64,000 nucleotides of DNA from Pullulanibacillus camelliae (lineage in GTDB: Bacteria; Bacillota; Bacilli; Bacillales; Sporolactobacillaceae), in NCBI RefSeq assembly GCF_014642655.1, contig NZ_BMIR01000001.1, positions 359,518 through 423,517 on the forward strand, written 5' to 3'. Every line of letters begins with the position of its first letter. Position 1 is the stretch's first letter. Below are positions 45,002-53,239 of the stretch, piece after piece. The position numbers were made by a program, and so were the translations under genes. The notes under the pieces were generated by a model, which was not told the DNA's origin, searched no databases, and saw only the letters and a list, made by a program, of their open reading frames with translations.

Positions 45002-45781
45002 TTATTTATCTTTTTTATTGATTAAATCAGCCAATATAGGAACACTCACGGTTGCCGCATGAATCCCTAAAGTACTTGTGAGTTCAAGGACCTCCATAAT
45101 TTCCTCTTTGGAAGCGCCGCTTTTTACGGCATTCTGAATATGAACACGAACACCTGGCTCATACATATGAGTGGCTGCAGCATCAACCGCAATACCGATG
45201 AACTCTCTGATTTTCGGGTCGAGATAATTATGTCTGAAAGCAACACTAGAAAACTCTAGGTAAGCTTCTAAAAAATCTGGATCAAGAAGCAAGACACTGT
45301 CCCACATCTCAGACCAATATCCTCGTTCATCAATAAATGCTTGTTTTAACTCTTGTTGGCGAGTTGTTAATTGCGTCACTACTGGATTTCCTTGTTCAGC
45401 TAAAACTTGCATTAAAATAGGAGAACCTAAATTTGTTGTGTGAATCCCAAGAACACTAGCTAACTCAATAACCTCCATAATTTCCTCTGGCGTCGCACCA
45501 TAGCCTAAGGCATTTTGCATATGTTGCCGGGTTCCGGGTTGATACATATGTGTAGCAGCTACATCGAAAGCGATGTAAATGAATTCTTTAGTTTTCAAAT
45601 CAATATAGCTGTGATTTGCCTTAAAAGGAATTGCTGAAAATTTTAGGTATGCCTCGAGAAAATCTGGATCAAGATGAAGGAGATCATCCCAAATCTCAGT
45701 CGACCAATAACCGCGTTCTCTAATAAATGATTCTTTGATAGCCGTTTGCTGAGAAGTTAGTTTTTCACTCAAATCACTCAC
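45002..45781 (-). CDS. Tandem carboxymuconolactone decarboxylase-domain protein
   Basis: 259 residues formed by two similar AhpD/CMD-like halves (about 20-125 and 145-250). Each has the pattern ERGYWS...LLDPDFLEAYL...KEFI-A-DAAATHMYEPG followed by ALGYGATPEEIMEVIELASVLGIHTT. The CxxC of AhpD is absent, so peroxidase function is unlikely; halves with this sequence occur in catabolic gene sets of unknown chemistry. GTG 45781 overlaps the upstream stop by four bases (GTGA), implying translational coupling with the reductase gene. Confidence 0.85.
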   Translation of the reverse strand: MSDLSEKLTSQQTAIKESFIRERGYWSTEIWDDLLHLDPDFLEAYLKFSAIPFKANHSYIDLKTKEFIYIAFDVAATHMYQPGTRQHMQNALGYGATPEEIMEVIELASVLGIHTTNLGSPILMQVLAEQGNPVVTQLTTRQQELKQAFIDERGYWSEMWDSVLLLDPDFLEAYLEFSSVAFRHNYLDPKIREFIGIAVDAAATHMYEPGVRVHIQNAVKSGASKEEIMEVLELTSTLGIHAATVSVPILADLINKKDK

Positions 45782-46680
45782 TCCTCTTTTGCTTCAATTT
45801 GAACCTTGGCCCATTCTTCAAATAACCGTACAACTTCAGTAGTATCTGAATCTACACCAAGATGTTCCTTCGTAAGTTTGAAAAATTCCTTGACATTACT
45901 GCCAATCCACATAGTTGCTCCAAGTCTATCTGCTTCATGCATGCAGAGCGCAACATCTTTATACATTAACCCTGATTTGAAACCGTAATCAAATTTACGA
46001 TTTACGACTGCAGCTGGAAATTTGTCTAAAGTCGCACTATTCCGCCCGCTACTTACATTAAGAACATCCAGCATAATTTTCGGATCCAAACCTGCTTTAG
46101 TACCTAGTACCATAGCTTCTGAAGTAGCAATCAAAGCAACTGCCGACAGATAATTATTCATTATCTTTAATGTCTGGGCTTGCCCCGCTTCAGGACCCAC
46201 ATAAAAGATCTTTTTCCCGATAACCTCCAAAACTGATTGATTTACATCATAAGCCTCTTTCGGTCCTGCAACCATAATCGATAAAGTCCCTTTTTCAGCA
46301 CCAGGGACCCCACCACTAACAGGAGCATCTAAACAAGAAATCCCTTTATCAGTTAATGCAGTAGCAACCTGTTGGGAGGCCTCAGGTCCAGTAGTGGATA
46401 AATCAATATAGGTTTTAAATGCTCTCCCAGAGGATAATCCATTTTCTCCAAGAGCTACGATTTTTGCAACTTGAGGATTTGGTAGGCTCACAAGAATGGT
46501 ATCTGCTAATTCAGTGACTTCTGCGGGAGTGGATGTGATCACTGCATTCTCATAAGCTCTGAATGGATCCATAGCCTCTTTTCTTGCATCGAGCACTGCA
46601 ACAGAATACCCATTTTCAAGGAGTCGCCGTGCCATATGATGTCCCATATTTCCTAGACCGATAAAACCCAACTTAGCCAA
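45778..46680 (-). CDS. 3-hydroxyisobutyrate dehydrogenase-family oxidoreductase
   Basis: 300 residues. Beta-hydroxyacid dehydrogenase signatures: GFIGLGNMGHHMARRLLENG (NAD(P) binding), LDAPVSGGVPGAEKGTLSIMVAG (substrate), GQAQTLKIMNNYLSAVALIATSEAMVLG containing the catalytic Lys. The family includes hydroxyisobutyrate dehydrogenases and tartronate-semialdehyde reductases. TTG 46680, nine bases after GGAAGG, gives the conserved start M-A-K-L-G-F-I-G and is preferred over TTG 46689. Coupled to the downstream CMD gene. A role in reducing a semialdehyde or oxidising a hydroxyacid in this pathway is inferred. Confidence 0.88.
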   Translation of the reverse strand: MAKLGFIGLGNMGHHMARRLLENGYSVAVLDARKEAMDPFRAYENAVITSTPAEVTELADTILVSLPNPQVAKIVALGENGLSSGRAFKTYIDLSTTGPEASQQVATALTDKGISCLDAPVSGGVPGAEKGTLSIMVAGPKEAYDVNQSVLEVIGKKIFYVGPEAGQAQTLKIMNNYLSAVALIATSEAMVLGTKAGLDPKIMLDVLNVSSGRNSATLDKFPAAVVNRKFDYGFKSGLMYKDVALCMHEADRLGATMWIGSNVKEFFKLTKEHLGVDSDTTEVVRLFEEWAKVQIEAKEE

Positions 46681-46718
46681 TTTGGTCAACCTTCCTTCGC
46701 ATTTTAATAATCCTGTTT

Positions 46719-47096
46719 CTATTTTTCCAGCTTTTCAAGTACACTTTTACCAATTTTAAAGGCTTCAACACCCGAAGGAACACCGCAGTATATTGCAACT
46801 TGATAGAATATTTCAGTAACTTCTTCTGGAGTAACTCCGTTCGTAATAGCTCCTCGTACATGAAGCGCCAGTTCATCCGGACGACCTAGTGCACTCAGCA
46901 TAGCAAGATTAATCATGCTTCGGTCCCTCCGTGAAAGACCAGGACGTGTCCAACACGTTCCCCAACACCATTCTGTTGTTAGTTCTTGCATAGCTTGATC
47001 AAAGTCAGTTGCATTTGCTAATGATCTATCAACATGTTCAGCTCCAAGAACTTCTTTACGAACCTCTAAGCCTTGTTTAAACTTTTCACTATTCAT
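46719..47096 (-). CDS. Carboxymuconolactone decarboxylase family protein (PcaC-like)
   Basis: 125 residues, single CMD domain close to 4-carboxymuconolactone decarboxylase: WCWGTCWTRPGLSRRDRSMINLAML, HVRGAITNGVTPEEVTEIFYQVAIYCGVPSGVEAF. The H-V-R-G-A and Y-C-G-V-P-S-G segments correspond to the active-site helices of PcaC. ATG 47096 follows GGAGG by eight bases; the upstream TTG 47114 is rejected. First structural gene of the cluster after the regulator; a lactone decarboxylation step paired with the lactonase is conceivable. Confidence 0.87.
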   Translation of the reverse strand: MNSEKFKQGLEVRKEVLGAEHVDRSLANATDFDQAMQELTTEWCWGTCWTRPGLSRRDRSMINLAMLSALGRPDELALHVRGAITNGVTPEEVTEIFYQVAIYCGVPSGVEAFKIGKSVLEKLEK

Positions 47097-47428
47097 GGTT
47101 TTAACCTCCAACAATAATGTAGTATACGGCCAAATTTATTAGGCTTTTCTCTAAACACATCCAATCACTTAATACTCCAAAGCTTGCTCGAATTAAATTA
47201 TTTACCGTTTACAATATTGAATACTTAATTGTCGACAATATTAGACAAATAAAAAACCCTTCTACACCCCCTCTAAAATTCTATAGACTCCCTTTGAATG
47301 TTACCGTTTACATTATCATTATACAAAATAGTATACAATTATGTCTACAGTTTTATTCAAAAAATATTATTATATATTAAAATATTTGATTTAATCCTTA
47401 ACATGCCTCCCCTTTTCATAAACATAAT
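47097..47428 (-). promoter_or_regulatory. Promoter/operator region of the catabolic cluster
   Basis: A 332-base AT-rich gap. It has the perfect dyad ATTGTCGACAAT (47228-47239) and a second site with TTATACAAAATAGTATACAA (47319-47338), both consistent with FCD-type GntR operators. TTTACCGTTTACA-like repeats occur at 47206 and 47302. The GntR protein encoded directly upstream is the obvious candidate to bind here. Confidence 0.5.
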
Positions 47429-48076
47429 CTAAAATGGATAGAAAATATCAAGCGTCTTCACTGATCGAGCTTCCTGATCCCTTATTGCTTGAATCCCTGC
47501 ATCTTTATCTCTTTGTTTCAAAGCTTCAAACTGTCTACTGTGTTCCTCGTAAGAAGAAAGCATATTTGTCCCCTGACCTAGATTCAACACACTTAAAGGT
47601 TGTGAAGACTTACGTAAAGATTTATGCATTTCTGCAAGAAATTGATTCTTAGCAATCTCGAAAATAATTTCATGAAATTTTTCATTAAGTGTATAGTAAC
47701 CTACAATGTCATTTTTCTCGATTGCTTTTTTTTGTCCCTCAAGAATCTCTTCCAAACGCTGTATGTCGCTTTCTGTTATATTTATCACAGCCTTACCCAT
47801 CGCTATTTCTTCTAAGCGAAAAGTAGCATCATACAATTCATGAATTTCCTTCTTGGTGAACTTTTTGACTACAAATCCATGATGGGGGACCCGTGTAACC
47901 AACCTTTCCTTTTCAAGCATTAACAGTGCCTCGCGAACAGGAGCTCTACTTGTTTCAAATTCCTCGGCAAGCTTTGCTTCTACCAAATGTTCATTCGGGC
48001 TCCAGTATCCATTCGCTATCCGAGATGAAATTTCTTCTGCTATATGTGCAGCAACTGTTTTCTTCACTTCTTTCAC
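47429..48076 (-). CDS. GntR family transcriptional regulator, FCD type
   Basis: 215 residues. Winged helix at the N-terminus (EAKLAEEFETSRAPVREALLMLEKERLVTRVPHHGFVV) and an FCD ligand domain from about 85 to 210 with the metal-binding pattern YTLNEKFHEIIFEIA and YEEHSRQFEAL. GTG 48076 with GAGGAG eight bases upstream. It heads the minus-strand catabolic cluster (CMD, reductase, tandem CMD, MFS, aldehyde dehydrogenase, lactonase) and probably represses it until a pathway acid binds. Confidence 0.9.
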   Translation of the reverse strand: MKEVKKTVAAHIAEEISSRIANGYWSPNEHLVEAKLAEEFETSRAPVREALLMLEKERLVTRVPHHGFVVKKFTKKEIHELYDATFRLEEIAMGKAVINITESDIQRLEEILEGQKKAIEKNDIVGYYTLNEKFHEIIFEIAKNQFLAEMHKSLRKSSQPLSVLNLGQGTNMLSSYEEHSRQFEALKQRDKDAGIQAIRDQEARSVKTLDIFYPF

Positions 48077-48507
48077 TGACTAGTCTCCTCTTTAAAATAA
48101 ATTTTTGTTGTAAAACTTATTATAATATAAAATACAATAAAATAGGTATCCAAAATAATCTTGATAATATGTTTAATCAGATACTAGAAATTCAAGCCGG
48201 TACTCGAACTATAAAAATACCTTTTTCCCAAAATTATAGATTTTCTCATTTCCATGCCTCATTCCTTATGGTCGATCCCATAAAGATGGATTAGAACAGC
48301 TTTTGAAAAAATCTGTATTCAAATAGCAATGCTGGTGGTGTTTAATCTGTATCAGTTAGGCAAGAAAAACCGAGCGACAAGTATGCCCAGTCCTTATGGA
48401 GCATCTATATGGAAGAGGCGTCATTGCATAGTCAAGTGGAGCGGAAACGTGTACCGTCTCCTGATGACAGAAATTTTATACTTTCTGATCTAAAAATAGC
48501 ACTCGAT
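48077..48507. other. Gap with repeat B copy
   Basis: No gene supported; the second half is repeat B copy 2. The first half is AT-rich, containing the GntR promoter on the minus strand. Confidence 0.5.
48356..48487. repeat. Dispersed repeat family B, copy 2 (short)
   Basis: GTATGCCCAGTCCTTATGG, GAGGCGTCATTGCATAGTCAAGTGGA, GCGGAAACGTGTACCGTC, ATGACAGAAATTTTATACTTTCTGATC. It lacks the inner GC-rich block of copy 1. Its right end is the same TTTTATACTTTCTGAT sequence that forms the left end of repeat A at 38266. Confidence 0.65.
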
Positions 48508-49041
48508 CTATGAGCCAAGGAAAAAGGCTCCATAACCGAGTGCGCCGAGGATAACAAACGCTGGATGCACTTTGAATTTTTCTAAGCAAAGTAGACTAAG
48601 GGCAGCTAAGAGAAATGTTTGTAGCCAACCCGCACCAGCATAGGATTTATGAAAAAAATCAAAAGCCATTAGTCCAAGTAATACTGCGATAGTTGGACGA
48701 ATAAGCAGTGTCATTGTTTTGACTTTGGGTGAATCCTTATACTTTAATAACAGCTTCAGTAAAAGGATGAGCAATATTAATGAAGGAGCAACAGTCGCAA
48801 TAATCGCTATGATACTTCCTAGTATTCCGGCTACCTCAAAACCAATATAGCCGGCCATTTTGGTAGCAATTGGCCCGGGGAGTGCATTTCCTAAAGCTAG
48901 AATTTTACTGAAATCGGTAATAGTCATCCAATGATACGTATCCACCACTTCGTTGCTGACCAATGGAATTGACGCTGGTCCTCCTCCATAACCAAGCATG
49001 CCAGGAATAAAGAAAGCCAAAAAAATCTTCCAGAAGATCAT
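48508..49041 (-). CDS. Chromate transporter, second half-size subunit (YwrA/YwrB-like)
   Basis: 177 residues, about six membrane segments, one CHR domain: FFIPGMLGYGGGPASIPLV at the start, LALGNALPGPIATKMAGYIGF with the conserved GNALPGP loop. In the short-chain CHR family two such genes work as a pair of opposite topology. Its start overlaps the preceding chrA gene by four bases (ATGA type), so the two are translationally coupled. Export of chromate or another oxyanion is the family role; sequence alone does not prove it here. Confidence 0.88.
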   Translation of the reverse strand: MIFWKIFLAFFIPGMLGYGGGPASIPLVSNEVVDTYHWMTITDFSKILALGNALPGPIATKMAGYIGFEVAGILGSIIAIIATVAPSLILLILLLKLLLKYKDSPKVKTMTLLIRPTIAVLLGLMAFDFFHKSYAGAGWLQTFLLAALSLLCLEKFKVHPAFVILGALGYGAFFLGS

Positions 49042-49616
49042 CCAGCCTCACTCCTCTTGGATTCCTCATTTTGTTTCTTCCCTGGTCGAACGAGGACATA
49101 GATGAGAATTGCCGCAATGACAAATGCTGGATGGATTTTCAATAGAGAGACAACGATAAAACTAGCGATGACTAACGCAATGCTGACTCCCCATCCCAGC
49201 CCGTCCTTTGACTTTTCAAAGAATTCCCAAGTTAAGGTGGCAAGCATGATGCCAACCACAGGAATAACCGCTTCAGTCATGCCATGAACCCAAGGCTGAT
49301 CTTGAAAGGACGTTAAAAACTTAAAAAAAACAATCATCAATAGAATGGTCGGTAGAATAGAAGCCACTATCGCAATGATCAACCCAATGGTTCCCTTCAC
49401 TATATAACCGATATAGCCTGCCATTTTCGTAATAATAGGCCCAGGCAAAGTATTGGCCAAGGCAAGCATGTCACCAAACTCATTTTTAGACAGCCACTTA
49501 TATTTTGAGACTGCTTCTTTCTCAACCAGAGGGATCGATGAAGGTCCCCCGCCATAGCCTAGAAGCCCGATCCTAAGAAAGGCAAGAAAAAGATGAAGAT
49601 ATTTCATATTGACCAT
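49038..49616 (-). CDS. Chromate transporter, first half-size subunit (YwrA/YwrB-like)
   Basis: 192 residues, about six membrane segments. FLRIGLLGYGGGPSSIPLVEKEAV, LANTLPGPIITKMAGYIGY and a basic, Glu-rich C-terminal tail. Partner of the coupled gene downstream. It lies 30 bases after the gamma-glutamyltransferase gene, the same association as ywrA/ywrB with ywrD in B. subtilis. Confidence 0.88.
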   Translation of the reverse strand: MVNMKYLHLFLAFLRIGLLGYGGGPSSIPLVEKEAVSKYKWLSKNEFGDMLALANTLPGPIITKMAGYIGYIVKGTIGLIIAIVASILPTILLMIVFFKFLTSFQDQPWVHGMTEAVIPVVGIMLATLTWEFFEKSKDGLGWGVSIALVIASFIVVSLLKIHPAFVIAAILIYVLVRPGKKQNEESKRSEAG

Positions 49617-49646
49617 ACTTTCTTGTTGAGATTTGCATTACCATTT

Positions 49647-51260
49647 TTACCAGGCCGCAATGGTTCCGTCGGTTCGAGTTTCAGTGCCGCCGCATAATAC
49701 GCCTGTCTCTGGATCACGCCAGATAATTTGGCCTCTGCCAAACCCATTGGGCTCTAAAGCCATTTGGATAGTGTGCCCTTTTTCGGCTAATGCCAGAGCA
49801 AAGTGGTGGGGAAAATTGTTTTCCACACGAACCGTCTTTCCTTCTATCCACTGCCATCTTGGTGCATCAAGTGCAGCCTGCGGATTGAGATGAAAGTCAA
49901 CGGTATTCATGACTACTTGAAGATGACCCTGCGGCTGCATGAATCCACCCATGACCCCAAAAGGGCCAACAGGGTGTTCTCCCTTGGTAAGAAAGCCAGG
50001 AATGATCGTATGATAAGGCCGTTTTTTTGGTTTTAAGAAATTGGCATGATTGGGGTCTAAAGAAAAGTTATGCCCACGGTTCTGTAAAGAAATCCCTGTA
50101 TCAGGGACGACGAGGCCTGAACCAAATCCCATGTAATTGCTCTGGATAAAAGAAACCATATTCCCTTCTGAGTCAGCGGCGGCGAGGTAAACAGTTCCGC
50201 CTTTTGTTGGTTCCCCTGGATGGGGGTCTAAGGCGGTATCGCCAATTAATTGACGCCGCTCCTGAGCATACTCCTCTGATAAAAGCGCCTCAATCGTATG
50301 TTTCATTTCTTTTTCTTCGGCAATATGCTCCTTCCCATCACTAAAGGCCAGCTTCAATGCTTCAATTTGCTTATGATATGTTTCTACAGCTTCCTTCTCC
50401 TTTAAATCAAAGCCTTTGACAAGATTCAAGGCCATTAATGTAATGAGTCCTTGGCCATTGGGAGGAATCTCCCATACCTTATAGCCGCGATAATCTACGG
50501 AAATAGGATTGACCCATTCTGGCTGAAAGCTAGCGAGGTCTTCCTTGCGTATAAACCCATCATTGTCTTTAGAAAATTGATCAATGTGATCAGCTAATTC
50601 CCCTTTATAAAAGCTCTCTGCTTGTGTCTCCGAAATTTTTCGCAGAGAATCTGCATGCCCTTTAGATGACCAAATTTCTCCTGCCTTTGGTGCGCGGCCA
50701 TCAGGGGCAAACACCTCACACCACCTTGCAAATTGCTCTGCTGGCAAGCGATTTTTATACGCCTTATAAGCATTTCCCCAAAACTTTGCTAGGACTGGAG
50801 ATAGTGGATAACCGTGTTCCGCATAGTAAATAGCAGGTGCTAGCACTTCAGTTAAGGGAAGCTGACCAAAACGCCGGTTGCATTCTGCCCATGCCGAAGG
50901 TGCCCCAGGTACCGTCACTGGCGCAAAGCCATAGGCCGGCATTGTATCATAGCCTTTTTCCTTAAGTCCCTCCGCTGATAACAAAGCAGGTGCTGGTCCG
51001 CTTGCATTCAAACCGTGAAGCTTCCCCTTTGTCCAGATTAATGCAAAAGCGTCACCGCCAATACCATTGGATGTTGGCTCAACGACTGTAAGGCAAGCGG
51101 CTGTTGCAATGGCTGCATCAATAGCGTTGCCCCCCTTCTTTAAAATATCTAGCCCCGCTTGCGCCGCAAGCGGTTGAGAGGTCGCTACCATACCATTCGT
51201 CGCATAGGTTGGTCTTCTCTTGGAAGAATAAGGGGCAAAAAGTGCATCAAAATTTGTCAT
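49647..51260 (-). CDS. ywrD: Gamma-glutamyltransferase, cytosolic YwrD type
   Basis: 537 residues of the Ntn-hydrolase gamma-glutamyltranspeptidase family. NGMVATSQPLAAQAGLDILKKGGNAIDAAIA and PTSNGIGGDAFALIW at the start; the self-processing/catalytic Thr is in PTKGGTVYLAAAD; VMGGFMQPQGHLQVVMN and the C-terminal substrate segments follow. There is no signal peptide, unlike secreted Ggt, so it should act in the cytosol. It lies 32 bases after the last oligopeptide ABC gene in the same direction, which points to hydrolysis of imported gamma-glutamyl peptides or glutathione. Starts at ATG 51260 after GGAGAGGAG. Confidence 0.9.
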   Translation of the reverse strand: MTNFDALFAPYSSKRRPTYATNGMVATSQPLAAQAGLDILKKGGNAIDAAIATAACLTVVEPTSNGIGGDAFALIWTKGKLHGLNASGPAPALLSAEGLKEKGYDTMPAYGFAPVTVPGAPSAWAECNRRFGQLPLTEVLAPAIYYAEHGYPLSPVLAKFWGNAYKAYKNRLPAEQFARWCEVFAPDGRAPKAGEIWSSKGHADSLRKISETQAESFYKGELADHIDQFSKDNDGFIRKEDLASFQPEWVNPISVDYRGYKVWEIPPNGQGLITLMALNLVKGFDLKEKEAVETYHKQIEALKLAFSDGKEHIAEEKEMKHTIEALLSEEYAQERRQLIGDTALDPHPGEPTKGGTVYLAAADSEGNMVSFIQSNYMGFGSGLVVPDTGISLQNRGHNFSLDPNHANFLKPKKRPYHTIIPGFLTKGEHPVGPFGVMGGFMQPQGHLQVVMNTVDFHLNPQAALDAPRWQWIEGKTVRVENNFPHHFALALAEKGHTIQMALEPNGFGRGQIIWRDPETGVLCGGTETRTDGTIAAW

Positions 51261-51292
51261 GATAATACGTTACTCCTCTCCAAAATTATCTC

Positions 51293-52264
51293 TTAGGCGA
51301 AGTGACAAGCTGCAAAATGATCGCCACCTATATTGCGCCATTCTGGCTTTTGATCGCTACATACGCTTTGTGCTAAAGGGCAGCGTGTATGAAATGGACA
51401 GCCACTAGGTGGGTTGGCTGGGCTAGGAATTTCTCCTTGCAATTTAATTTTAACTCTTTCCTTGGCTACTGTGGGGCGTGGTATAGCTGATAACAACGCA
51501 TTTGTATAGGGATGCCGTGGATTAGAATAAAGGTCTTTGACAGATGCAAGTTCAACCATATTCCCGAGATACATAACTAATACACGATCACTTATATGCT
51601 TCACCACACCCAGATCATGCGAGATAAAAAGATAGGTGAGCCTGTAATCCTGCTGCAACCTTTTAAGTAAATTAATCACTTGGGCTTGCACTGACACGTC
51701 TAAAGCTGATACCGCCTCATCACATACAATAAAGGAAGGGTTAAGGGCTAATGCTCTTGCAATACCGATACGCTGCCTTTGCCCCCCACTAAACTCATGT
51801 GGATAGCGTGAATAATGTGACGGTTGTAATCCGACTTCCTGCATCAGTTCAATCACTTTCTGCTTTCGCTCTTGGGCATTTAATGACGTATGGATAATGA
51901 GTCCCTCTTCAATAGCAGGGCCAATTTTTTGACGTGGATCTAGGGAAGCATAAGGATCCTGGAAGATCATTTGCATTTGCCGCTTCAGTGGCTTCAATTG
52001 TGAGGAACGATAATGGGTGATGTTTTCTCCTTTGAATATAAGCTCACCCTCGGTTAAAGGTTCGAGTCCTAATATAATTCTGCCTAAAGTAGATTTGCCG
52101 CAGCCTGATTCCCCAACAACACCTAAGGTCTCATTCTCTTGAATGTCTAGGGTAATGCCATTGACCGCTCTAACCGCTTTTTTTGTCCTTTTCAGCAAGC
52201 CTGATTTAATAGGATAATGCTTTTTGACATCATTAATTTGATATAATGCGACTTGCTTGCCCAT
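51293..52264 (-). CDS. oppF: Oligopeptide ABC transporter ATP-binding protein (OppF type)
   Basis: 323 residues. Walker A GESGCGKSTLG, Q-loop MQMIFQDPYASLDPRQ, signature SGGQRQRIGIARAL, Walker B FIVCDEAVSALD and an H-loop FISHDLGVV; the C-terminal oligopeptide extension with cysteines CPFHTRCPLAQSVC may hold an iron-sulfur or zinc site as in related Opp/Dpp ATPases. ATG 52264 with AAGGAGG upstream; the coding region overlaps the end of oppD by 32 bases. Powers peptide import with OppD. Confidence 0.93.
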   Translation of the reverse strand: MGKQVALYQINDVKKHYPIKSGLLKRTKKAVRAVNGITLDIQENETLGVVGESGCGKSTLGRIILGLEPLTEGELIFKGENITHYRSSQLKPLKRQMQMIFQDPYASLDPRQKIGPAIEEGLIIHTSLNAQERKQKVIELMQEVGLQPSHYSRYPHEFSGGQRQRIGIARALALNPSFIVCDEAVSALDVSVQAQVINLLKRLQQDYRLTYLFISHDLGVVKHISDRVLVMYLGNMVELASVKDLYSNPRHPYTNALLSAIPRPTVAKERVKIKLQGEIPSPANPPSGCPFHTRCPLAQSVCSDQKPEWRNIGGDHFAACHFA

Positions 52265-53234
52265 CGGCTTCTGCCTCCTTAAGCCAGCATCTAACATCAT
52301 GTTGATCGATTGAGAAAATATCTGGTTTTGTCTCTCGACATTTATCGGTTGCAAAAGGACACCGCGGATGGAAACGGCAGCCACTAATTTGCTCTTCTAA
52401 GTTAGGCATTGTCCCCGGGATCGCTTCTAATATATCTTGCTCCAGATCGACATTTGGAACGGAAGCTAAGAGACCTTGAGTATAGGGATGTTCAGGATGA
52501 TTAAAAATAGTCTCTACATCCCCTTGTTCAACAATTTCTCCTGAATACATCACGATAACGCGATCAGCAACCTCTGCAACCACGCCCATATCATGTGTAA
52601 TCATGACAACACTTGTTTCAAATCGCTGCTTCAAATCATTAAGCAGCTCCAAAATCTGAGCTTGAATGGTTACATCTAATGCAGTGGTCGGCTCATCAGC
52701 TATCAATATTTTCGGATTACAAGCAAGCGCGATCGCAATCATGACTCTTTGCCGCATGCCGCCACTAAGTTCATGTGGGTATTGCTTCATTCTTTGTTCA
52801 GGTACCGAGATGCCCACCTGCCGCAACAGATCAATGGCCACTTGATTTGCCCTCGCCTTATTTAATCCTTGGTGGATTTTCAAGGGCTCCCGAAGTTGAT
52901 AGCCAATAGTGAAGACGGGATTTAAAGCCGTCATAGGTTCTTGAAAGATCATGGATATATCATTGCCACGAAGTTTCCTTATTTCATCAGAAGTAAGTTT
53001 TGTAAGATCCTTGCCTTGAAACTTAATAGCCCCTTTATATACCTCCCCATTATTCGGAAGTAAGCCAATAAGCGACAGTGCACTCACACTCTTGCCACAG
53101 CCTGATTCCCCAACAATACAGACAGTTTCACCTCGTTTAACATTAAATGAAATACCATGAACGGCTGAAAGAAATCCTTCAGCCGTTTTAAATTGAATGC
53201 CTAAATCCTTTACTTCTAAAATGTGTTCAAACAT
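52233..53234 (-). CDS. oppD: Oligopeptide ABC transporter ATP-binding protein (OppD type)
   Basis: 333 residues. Walker A GESGCGKSVSALS, MIFQEPMTALNPVFTIG, signature LSGGMRQRVMIAIAL, Walker B ILIADEPTTALDVTIQ, MITHDMGVV, and the C-terminal cysteine set CRFHPRCPFATDKC. ATG with AAGGAG upstream, five bases after the binding-protein gene. Forms the heterodimeric ATPase with OppF. Confidence 0.93.
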   Translation of the reverse strand: MFEHILEVKDLGIQFKTAEGFLSAVHGISFNVKRGETVCIVGESGCGKSVSALSLIGLLPNNGEVYKGAIKFQGKDLTKLTSDEIRKLRGNDISMIFQEPMTALNPVFTIGYQLREPLKIHQGLNKARANQVAIDLLRQVGISVPEQRMKQYPHELSGGMRQRVMIAIALACNPKILIADEPTTALDVTIQAQILELLNDLKQRFETSVVMITHDMGVVAEVADRVIVMYSGEIVEQGDVETIFNHPEHPYTQGLLASVPNVDLEQDILEAIPGTMPNLEEQISGCRFHPRCPFATDKCRETKPDIFSIDQHDVRCWLKEAEADGQASRIISN

Positions 53235-53239
53235 ATGAC

